Assembly: GCA_031308135.1 (NCBI GenBank)
Contig: JAHLJT010008446.1
Location: 168,192,364-168,256,363 of the forward strand
Origin: Acheta domesticus
Lineage: Eukaryota; Arthropoda; Insecta; Orthoptera; Gryllidae
Direction: 5' to 3'
DNA: 64,000 bases
Numbering within the stretch: position 1 is the stretch's first letter; every line of letters starts with the position of its first letter. The position numbers and the translations under genes were made by a program. Under the pieces are notes generated by a model. It made no database searches. It saw only the letters and a list, made by a program, of their open reading frames with translations, and was not told the origin of the DNA. Of this stretch, positions 55,200 to 64,000 are shown in pieces.

Positions 55200-56113
55200 C
55201 GTATATAAACTTCGAAAACACGTACGTATACGGAAAAGTAAAAAGGAGACGAACTGGAAAAAAATTGCTACAAATTGTATGGTTTTAATGGTTTCATTTG
55301 TGGCCCCATAAGACTATCCAAGTTCTCCTCCCTCGGCAGAGTAGTGTTTTGGTGGGGGGTAAAAATGTACCCCAAAGTTGTATTTTGCGGTTTTACAGTT
55401 ACATCTCGTAAATGACTCACACTATGGAAAACAAGGTCCTATTGTCAAGTTGTAGGGTATTAAATTCTATATTGAATGAGACCGGATGCATGTTTGTGAC
55501 CACCAGTGCTCATCAAAGTTGGACAAATTGTACATATTTTGTGTGACGATCCAGACGGACTCGTCAAAAACATTAATTTCTACCCGAAAGCAACATGTTG
55601 GGAATAAAGAAATGACGAAATTCGAAAATAGTATTTATTTACTTACTGAGCCGGAGCTGAGGAACAGTGGAACAGCTAGACCGGGATAAATAAAGAAGAG
55701 AGTTTTAGGGTAGTGAACATTCATACGAATATTGTTTTTAGAAGAACATCAAAAGGAACAACATTTTTTCGGAAAACATCCAACACCATGAGGCGAAAAT
55801 CCTGATGTGTCAAAAAAAGCTAAACGAAACTAAAACAATACAAGACGAAATAACTAAAAAAGTAATTTAATTACGGAAGAAAGTGGGACGGTCAGTCAGC
55901 CCGTCCGTGAACAACCGTAGCGCCGAAACCATAAGTACGATTTCTTCCAAAATGAATATTCCGCAGCCGATCTGGTTCCACTCGAGGCGCCGCGATTTTG
56001 AAAAATTTTTAAAATTTAGGGGTACTTACCCCCGGACATTTTCAAAATTTTCTCAAAAACGGCTCCAATTTTTTTCTTTAAATTTTATGTAAGAATGGAG
56101 TAAAATACACTTA
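55200..56113. other. No gene seen
   Basis: AT-rich DNA with ORFs of at most 69 codons. The last 100 bp contain a CGGCTCCAATTTTTTTCTTTAAA stretch like the internal units of family A, so family A sequence may begin slightly before its recognised terminus. Confidence 0.4.
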
Positions 56114-57245
56114 TTAAGGTGGCATAGGTCCAATTTTCGCGGATAACTCTGAATTTTCGAAAATTGCAAAGTTTAAAATGTTTTCGGTGTCATTCTGGAA
56201 CTACGAAATTGAAGATAGGGATTTTTCTTTCAAATAAAATTTGTTGTCGAAAGTGAGTTCTTTCATTAAGCTAATGTACATTTTCTAACATTTTAGTAGT
56301 TTTCGCGCAATATTGTGTGCAATATGTGCAACTTAAAAAAAATACAAAAACCAGATATTTTGAAAAACGGCTCCAAATGTTTTCTTTAAACTTTTGGTAA
56401 GTATAGTGCCTAATGTACTCTATGAGATAACATAAACGCCATATTGCTGTATTCTTTTGTTTTTTCAAAAATTGCAAAAATGTATTTTTTTGACCAGTCT
56501 CTCATGTCGTGAATATTTACATTGACGGCGATTTGTTCACATTATACATTTGTGAGTAAATGTGCTTTAAATAATGTCAAATAAAATTTCTCGAAAATTG
56601 AATAGTTTTCTATGAAAACTAGCTCAAAATTCCGTATTTTCAGAAACGCTCAAACGCCCTTTTTTCATAAACGGCTCCAAATTTTTTCTTCAAACTTTTC
56701 GAACGGATAGTACTACTGTAATTGCACTCTTTTAATACGACGTTAAGTTCATTTTGAGTTTTTTTTTGTTTTTTTTTTCCAAAAATTATATCATTGTAAT
56801 TTTTTTGAAAATCTTTCACACCGTTAGTATGCACATTTCCAGTAATTCGTAAACACTATTGTGTTTGCGAGTTAATGTACTTAAAATGACTTCAAATCAA
56901 GTTTTTCGAAAAACTCCAAAATTGTGTGTAAAAAAAGAGCTTCAAATTTCGCATTTTCGGTAGCGCTTAAACGCCATTTTCGTAAAAACTGCTCCAAATG
57001 TTTCAAAGTAAACTGTCATTTAGGACGAGGTTTTAGTGTTCTTTAATATTCTAAAATTAATATTTCAGTTCAACCATTAGAAAACCGAAAAATTAAGAAA
57101 ACGTCAAAAAATGTACTTTGGGTGGCGGTAGATGGCAGTTGGCATGTGTAAGGCAATTGCGAATAGATAGCCCAGACCCAAATAAATAGAAAACTAATAC
57201 TACGGGAAAGTCTCTGCCATTCTGTAACACCACTAGTTGAACTTT
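56114..57245. mobile_element. Family A element, copy 2, with tandem internal units
   Basis: It begins with the same terminus as 121 (TTAAGGTGGCATAGGTCC). It contains about three tandem internal units with CGGCTCCAAATTTTTTCTT-type landmarks near 56370, 56660 and 56985 (spacing ~290-325 bp). It shares ACATTTAGGACGAGG-like and GATGGCAG(T/C)TGGCA sequence with copies 1 and 3. The second inverted terminus was not found here. Confidence 0.6.
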
Positions 57246-57305
57246 AAAGCAACAGCAACAAAACAAATATTGAGGCCATACTCGATGTTACGTTCGTAAA
57301 TGAGG

Positions 57306-57526
57306 CACTAAGAGCACAAGCGAACTAACCCACATTCTTTGTAAATGTGAGTTATTGACATTACCTAATAACATAATACGATATTTAATATCGTATTACG
57401 TTACCAATTAATGTCATAATGCTAGTCATAATATGATATTAATATCGTATTATGTTATCAGTTAATGTCAATATGAGTAACTCACATTCACAAAGAATGT
57501 GGGTTAGTCCGCTTGTGCTCTCAGTG
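57306..57526. mobile_element. MITE-like hairpin element (221 bp)
   Basis: The two halves are near-perfect reverse complements over about 95 bp each (CACTRAGAGCACAAGCGRAC ... ATAATACGATAT). The element starts CACTAAGAGC and ends GCTCTCAGTG. It has no coding capacity. This is a foldback MITE; superfamily not assigned. Confidence 0.75.
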
Positions 57527-57529
57527 TAA

Positions 57530-58255
57530 TGTGTTATTGTTGAGCTTTATGTGGAAGGACAATATGTTTGAATAAGTGGAAGTACGTGAATGGACATGGA
57601 ATGCATATTTTAAAACGGAAAATGATTCCGAGTTTGGTGCACGTGCTGATTTTCTGGTGAAACAGGCGGCGCTCGACGTACGGGAAGTGAACATTTAAAT
57701 TTATTCAACATAGCAATATGAGAAGGCCAAGTATGTTTTCTAGCAGTAGATAGAATATTAAATTACAAAAATAAAATAACATAACGAAGGAATGCGCGCA
57801 CGTGTGAAAGATTTCTTCGAAAGAAAGAGAAAGTGGAGGCGACTATGAAGCAAGAGGTAGTTTTGATGCAGACATAAACGAAATTGCAACGGTGATTGCG
57901 TCGGCAATGATAAATTTTGAAAATTTTGGTGTTTCGTTTCAGTTTTGAGCAAGAGAGGAGAAAACTACGTATTACATTCCCAAACCGACGACGTGAACTA
58001 AATAGAATCGTTACAGTCGACCGCCAAGCGTGTGGCGAAGAGAATAAATATTGTTTATTTATTTAACAAATCCAACTGGGCTAATCGTAGAACCGTTACA
58101 TACTAAATATTTTTGTTTTAACTTCTGCTTTTGGTAATATCATCTAAAATAACCTATTAATAAGTGATCCTTACAAACGTACTTAACGGTATAGAGATGA
58201 AAAGGGAAAAAATACACTGTTCAACACAATTTTTAAAAAAATATCTTTTTTACTG
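57530..58255. other. No gene seen
   Basis: AT-rich sequence with ORFs below 65 codons and no recognisable element. Confidence 0.4.
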
Positions 58256-58259
58256 TTGT

Positions 58260-59235
58260 TGACCACTTGGCTCCTCTGTTTGCAATTTCCGATACGGGGG
58301 CTGTCGCTCCTTATATGCAATCAAGGTCTTCGTCAGTTACTAGTTCGTCAATTTTATCAGGTTGAAGGGAGTTGGTGAAGAGGTTTTGCAGTTGGCACAA
58401 ATTAATAAGCACTTAAATCCCACCCTTCCGACACCCACAAACACCTGACACCCCTTGTTGCATTTGCAGAAAACTGTGGAGCGGTTCCTTGGAGCTAGAA
58501 ACGGGACCAAACTTCGAAGCCTGCCATCCCCAGAGGAGCGGATCCATCTTATATCCTAACCACATTTGTGCTTTTAAGTTCTCAAGCAAAGGCTGCTTCG
58601 GATGTTGGTGGTGGGAATGCTAGGTTGAACTTATATTTCACGAGGGTTTTGGAAAACATGCCGAATCGCAATTTATCTTAAGTATCACACCTCCCCTACC
58701 TCCGTGGAAGGTTGTTAAAAATCGAAGAGCAGCTTCGGCAATAGCTTCTGCTCGAGTGTCAAGCTCGAAGAAAGGTTTCATTTCTTCTAGAAGTCTTATT
58801 TTTAGCCAACGACTTGATCAATTTCTTCTTGCCTTGCTTGAATAGTGCAAAAGTAACACCCACTTGGAGAAATGAGTGGTTTTCTGATGTCTGCCGCAAG
58901 GGCCGTCACAACAATCAGTGGTCTACGACATAATTAGCTAGCTTTACTGAGAAGCTTTCACCTTTAAACCTCTCGCGCTTTGGAAAGGAATTGCTCCTGG
59001 GTCACGGTCACCAGTATTATCTCGGTAAAGAACTCAGGAATAGTGTCTTTTGCTTCGGCGGAGGCGCTCAAACTCATTTGATACTCTTGATGGTAAGGTC
59101 TTTTGGGTAGCCATCAACCACCACACTAGTCGCACTTCGGTTGCAGTGCCCTCTTAAACACCCGTTGTATTTCGTTATGTTTAATTGGAACGCTCCATCA
59201 TTCTTCCACACCGCCATGGAGAAGAAATCCAATGG
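58260..59235 (-). pseudogene. Possible decayed coding region, unidentified
   Basis: GC-richer than the flanks. Minus-strand frames give protein-like stretches in shifting frames, for example ASAEAKDTIPEFFTEIILV, RAEAIAEAALRFLTTFHG, FLQMQQGVSGVCGCRKGG and DKIDELVTDEDLDCI. I do not recognise the family. Interrupted frames and lack of splice sites argue for an old mobile-element or gene relic. Confidence 0.3.
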
Positions 59236-59329
59236 TCACTCTTGCACGCACCGAAACAAGCAGGGAAAAATAGCTCATAGGTTTCCAAATTCCATATAGT
59301 GTTCTTTAAAGATTAGTAACATCAAAACC

Positions 59330-60416
59330 CGTTTGATATATCTACAAATACGTTCAAAACAGCGTAACAGTCAACTAAGAAATTAGTCATAGCAGTGCGG
59401 CTTAAATGTGGGTTGTTATCAGTGATGGCGCGCGGCGCAATTGTAGCCAATTGCAATGAAATAGTTACATTGTGCGAAGAAATTTTTTTAAAGTAGCAAT
59501 TTCAAGTTTTAATCTTATCTAAATTAAAAGTATTAAGGATGAAAATTTACGGAGCTATGGCCAAATGAAAAGTGTCTATCTCTATCGTTTTAACGTAAAA
59601 TTGACCATATTTGGACTAATGTGACTCACTGTTTAACCTATGGCAAGAAGCAACGTTTGATCATAAAATTGTTGGGGGTATAACGTGAGAACCACCTCAG
59701 ACAAAAATACGTTGATAAAATACCATTAAATAATATTTATTCGTTTTTCTACATTGTGAAAAAAGGACGAAAAAAATGTAGTTTATGGGGTTTGTGGCAT
59801 CCCTGAACTCATTTTAAAAACGCTTTAATTGGTGCTGATGTTCTTGCATCGAAAACTATTTTTGTTAAGCCTCCACAAATATCTTCAACAGAGCCTAATA
59901 GTGAAGAAAGAAATCTTATACAGCAGTGCGATATAAATATGGGGTTCTTAATAGTGATGGCACGCGGCACAATTTTAGCCGATTGCAGTGAAACAGTTAA
60001 ATTGTGCAAAGCAAATTCTTAATGCAGAGATTACAAGCTCTAATCTTATTTAAATTAAAAGTACTTTGAATAAAAATGTACGGGGTTTAACGTAAAATTG
60101 GCCATACTCAAGCTAATGTGGCACACTGATCCAATAAATATTGTCTGATGATTATAACATTGTTGCGGGATAATGTGGGCCTCAACCGAAAATCCGTTGA
60201 TAATAATATTAAATACTATTTATTAATAATTTTCTAGAAAGTATGGAAAATGCCGAAAAACGGGGTGTTTATGGGGTTTGTGGAACCGCTAAACCCATTT
60301 AAAACGGTTTTATTGGTGCCGTTATTGTTCTTGCATCGAAAACTAACTTTTTCAATAAGCCATTGAATTCTATTTTTTTCGATACAACCTAATTTATACA
60401 AACACGCGCTCACGCA
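59330..60416. repeat. Diverged tandem duplication, period ~530 bp
   Basis: CAGTGCGGCTTAAATGTGGG at 59393 recurs as CAGTGCGATATAAATATGGG at 59923. Similarity continues through GTGATGGC(G/A)CGCGGC(G/A)C, TTTAACGTAAAATTG(A/G)CCAT and ATGGGGTTTGTGG to about 60366, where a third unit seems to begin. The second unit is ~30-100 bp shorter. No coding potential. Confidence 0.7.
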
Positions 60417-61309
60417 CAGTTGACTCCGGTTATAGCGAACTTCTGGGGACTAACATTTTTGGTTCAGTATAACCGATGTTCTGAAAAATTAAATAGAATT
60501 TCTCCATAATGATTGATTTTATTAATATAGTGCAAAATACATTAACAGCACTAAATCAAAATTTCAATATCTTTATTTGTCCTCAAAAAGTAAATTATTT
60601 TCAATAGTTTGCTTCGTACGTTTTTTCACTAGTAATTTCTCTAGATCCTTCTTCAGAGTTCGTGCTCTCTCCATACTTGATTCTGCATTGTCCTCTGTCT
60701 CTTGATTATCTTAATGCAGTCATAACACCTCCATAGGCCCTTTGGACTCGCCGTTATCCTTTCGGCAGCGGGATGGCGCAAGCGACTAATGAAACTGATC
60801 GCTTTTCGGCGCGGCACGACGGGTATCGCCAGGCTGTGAGCCTATGGTAGTCACGCGCTTCCTGTCACCAGCATACGCCTTCCTAACGCGCTTTGTCCCG
60901 CGAAATCTCAAGTAACACCAATATTGTAACAAAGGTAATCAATCGTGCGTCGCCGCCGCCAGTTACAGACCACGCACTTTTTTCCACAGTGAAACTGAGT
61001 GGCATAAGGTCATCTGTAAGGTCCCCATTGCAGGTCCGCAACCTTCACCCCTGGGGGACTTCCATTATGACTTTTGACCGACGATATTATTCTCAAGCTG
61101 CCTAGTGTTGGATTTGTTGCACCGAAGCGATACATTTTTTTTCCAGGAGGGAATTAATTTCCAGGACATTCTATTTCCTACGTTCATTATAGGTTTACGT
61201 TCACTGTAACCGATTCTGCGTATGCTTATTTGTAATGTAAGTGAGACGGGACTAGTGACTATACCCGAGGATTCACTATATCCGGGTTCACTACAACCGG
61301 AATTGACTG
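60417..61309. mobile_element. pogo/Tigger-like non-autonomous DNA transposon
   Basis: Left terminus CAGTTGACTCCGGTTATAGC, right terminus (reversed) CAGTCAATTCCGGTTGTAGT. Similar sub-terminal motifs (AACCGAT...) lie further in. TA follows the right end; the left flank reads CA. Termini of this kind are typical of pogo/Tigger elements. A minus-strand Lys/Arg-rich stretch at 60580-60715 ending KKRTKQTIENN may be the remnant of the transposase C-terminus. Total length 893 bp, far below an autonomous element. Confidence 0.65.
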
Positions 61310-61964
61310 TATACACACACAGGTACTTTCTACCCATCAATGGTCACCTTAGATGTGAATCATTTTCAGAACAAACTTTATGTTGTGAAAGGTTTGACCG
61401 CTCAGTCGATCATTGAAGAACCGCCAATTTCACGGGCTCTGTGGCAGTTAATTTAGTCATCTCCGACGACTCCTGTGCTGATGTATATAACAAAATTTGT
61501 AACGGGGAAAGTACCATGGGATTGAAACTACCACAACTGAAGGCCTCCATTGCCACGCTGCCCTCTCTCATTCCTCGTATTACGAGTTTGCTCTTAGGTA
61601 GTCAGTGATTCCCCACAAAATAATGAATGGATGCCAAGAAATGAAAACTATGAACCCACAAATCAATCGACCTCATATTCTGTATGAAACGTTTTTTTAA
61701 TATTATATTTTTACGTATTCTGCAATTTTAATATTTAATTGTTTAACGCAGGCGCAATTCGTCATTAAAGGCTGCAAGGCGGAGCCTCTCCTACAAATCG
61801 CCCACCCCAATAGAAATTTAAAAATATATTTGAAGTATTTATTAATTTAGGAGTTATATTGTGTAACAATATATCAAAATTTGTCTTTGTTAGTTCGGAA
61901 CTGCCGTCCGTATCGCATATGAAGCTGTTTTCAAAGGGGAGAAAAACAATTTGGGCTCCCACTT
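61310..61964. other. No gene seen
   Basis: Mixed sequence with ORFs below 70 codons and no recognisable element. Confidence 0.4.
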
Positions 61965-62640
61965 CATATTTACATTGGAGGCGATTTGTTCACATTATTA
62001 TATTTACGAGTACATGTGCTTTAAATAATGTGAAATAAAGTTTTTCGAGAACTCAACTCCGCATTTTTAGAAACGCTCAAACGCCATTTTCTTATAAATG
62101 GCAATACATTTTTTTTCTTCAAACTTTTCGAACGGATATGATGTAAAGTTCAATTTGGGATATTTTTTGTTTTTGCAAGAATTACATAAATGTAAATTTT
62201 TTTTCAAAGATCACACCTTTAATATGCACATTGCCAGCAATTTGTAAACACTATTATATTTGTAAGTTAAACTGCTTCAAATGACTTAAAGTGTTTCGAA
62301 AACAAAAACCCCTGTGATAAAGAGCTTCAAATTTCGCATTTTTATTAGCGCTTAAATGCCATTTCGTAAAGCGGCCCCAAATGTTTCAAAGAAAATTGCC
62401 ATTTAGGACGAGGTTTTACTGTTCTTTAAAATTCTAAAATTAATATTTCCGTTCTGCCATTAGGAAACCGAAAAATTAAGAAAATTTCAAAAAATGTACT
62501 TTGGGCAGCGATAGATGGCAGCTGGCACGAGTGTGTGGCATTTCAGAATAGCTAGCCGAGACCGAAGATAATAGAAAACTAATATGGGAGTGTGTGCCAT
62601 TCTCTAGCAACACTAGTTACATTTTCGTATCAATGATTCA
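61965..62640. mobile_element. Family A element, copy 3 (truncated)
   Basis: It starts inside the first internal unit (ATATTTACATTGGAGGCGAT), runs through one and a half units, and ends like copy 2 (GATGGCAGCTGGCA, AATAGAAAACTAATA, CTAGCAACACTAGTT). The terminal inverted repeat is missing. Confidence 0.6.
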
Positions 62641-64000
62641 GAATTTGCTTGTTCTTTAGTTTGATACGAAAATTTCAAAGAAAACTAGAAATTGTGATTA
62701 TAAAATAGAAATAAAAAACATCCTATGTGACCTTTACAATTTAGTGATGACAGAATATCTCGTACGTCGTGAGAGCCACATGGGAGGTTTTCGCAACGTC
62801 AGAAAAATATTACATAAATAAATATTTAATACTATTACGCAGAATGTATAGGATGCCTAAAAAGATTGTCAATCATCAATGAAGATGTACAAAAATACTT
62901 CGTACCTTACAATTTGTCGAGAATTGCCGAAGTTATTTTCATAAATCTTGAATCATCAGCGTTGCATATCGATAGGCCGCTGAATGCCGAGGTTATAATT
63001 TATAGCAAAATCCATTTTATGTAGATAGCTGCGTTTTATTGGTACACATAAAACATTTACTCGTGGGGAGGATAGAATAGTATTAAGGAATCTTCAGAAT
63101 GCGACAATAGCAGCGATGAAAACAACTGGGAGGATTCTCCACTTTCACCAGCAGGTATTTATTTCTCTCTCCATTCTTTGCGTACCACCTCGAATTCAGT
63201 ACGGGTGGTTAAAAACTCTTAGGCGTGACTCTGGAATAAAAGCTGCAACACCTCTCGACGCAGAACAGTAAGGAAATTTATAGAATTCCGAAAAAAGTGA
63301 AGATGTCTTTTTGGGAATAATGATATGTGCTGGGGCTCCAAAGGCTTGGAATGTCTCGATTTGCGAACTAATCCGGAAGTGACCCGTACGTTTCTGCTAA
63401 CATGGCCATTCATAGATGTGAATATCTTCGTCGGTACCTACGATTTGATGACAGAACTCTAGATATACAGAATCACAATGATCAAGTTTTTCACATTAGT
63501 AATATTTGGCATATGTTTATTAAAAGGCGTTAAACTGCCTACAACCCTACTAATAACGTTGTGGTTAAGAGAGCATCGCAACATTAGAAAAGTGTCATCT
63601 CTGACGCCGGAGCGGGGAGGGAAAATTCTCGTTAACTACTAACAACATAATCCGCCTTGAAGTAGAATTGATAATTATAAATAAATTGACTAATTTGGTA
63701 TTTTAATGAATACTCATTCTAAATAGTAAATGAAATAATCACTCAATAGATTAGTTATTATGCACACAAAACGTAGCATTGTCATCCTATTTTTAAACAA
63801 GAAGCTTGTATAATAGCTAATATGTTCAGATACACAAATATTAGACGATACATATACTTACTACATGTAAGTTCTCTTTGAGCTTGCACATTGTTATGGC
63901 ATCCTTGAACCAACATTCGTGCCCAATTAGCAAGGTCTCTATGTGTTTCCACCCGTAAGTCATGGGTAGTCACTCCTTCAGATGTTCCACATCGAACACT
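62641..64000. other. No gene seen
   Basis: AT-rich DNA to the end of the window. All ORFs are below 65 codons, and no repeat or RNA gene was noticed. Confidence 0.45.

Overview
This is AT-rich nuclear DNA from an animal, almost certainly an arthropod and most likely an insect. The reasons are split genes, many non-LTR retrotransposons of types common in insects (I, Dong/R4, R1 and CR1-like), Tc1/mariner, pogo and hAT relics, a tRNA-derived SINE, and a DEAD-box exon close to insect me31B/DDX6. There are no operons or bacterial signals. Nearly all recognisable coding sequence is mobile-element sequence. Only two host exons can be named: a me31B/DDX6 exon on + at 20309-20543 and a probable syntrophin PH-domain exon on - at 45667-45851. 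A third exon-like segment (24930-25096, -) is unidentified.

Layout. 1-3.04 kb: an element with ~95-bp terminal inverted repeats (repeat family A), seen again at 56.1-57.2 and 62.0-62.6 kb. 3.1-7.1 kb: microsatellite, two dispersed repeat fragments, otherwise nothing identified. 7.1-17.1 kb: a nested pair. A minus-strand Dong/R4-type LINE sits in a TAA/TTA microsatellite and is split by a 5.9-kb plus-strand I-clade LINE with a perfect 11-bp target duplication. 17.3-18.1 kb: mariner-type transposase remnant and a GC-rich island. 20.3-20.5 kb: me31B exon. 20.6-23.8 kb: mosaic of broken LINEs (a second, internally deleted I-clade copy, an R1-clade reverse transcriptase), a 100-N assembly gap, and a GC-rich Tc1-like transposase. 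24.7-31.9 kb: dispersed repeats, mariner relic, SINE, an interrupted RT relic and a LINE 3' end.

32.2-43.0 kb is the most unusual structure. It is a ~10.8-kb element with long, nearly identical inverted arms made of ~145-178-bp tandem subrepeats. The right arm is interrupted by a ~5.1-kb CR1-type LINE whose ORF1 esterase is intact and whose ORF2 is broken. 43.6-44.2 kb: a decayed copy of a multicopy protein family of unknown function. 45.7 kb: syntrophin-like exon. 49.2-50.1 kb: promoter- or LTR-like GC-rich segment. 50.5-53.1 kb: second Dong copy, in plus orientation, with its RT deleted. 53.5-55.0 kb: R1-like RT and hAT relics on the minus strand. 55-62.6 kb: family A copies, a perfect-hairpin MITE, a 530-bp tandem duplication and a pogo/Tigger-like non-autonomous element. 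62.6-64 kb: nothing identified.

The window therefore reads as introns and intergenic DNA of at least two host genes, filled by successive transposon insertions. Several can be ordered in time from nesting and target duplications. All calls come from reading the sequence; no database search was run.
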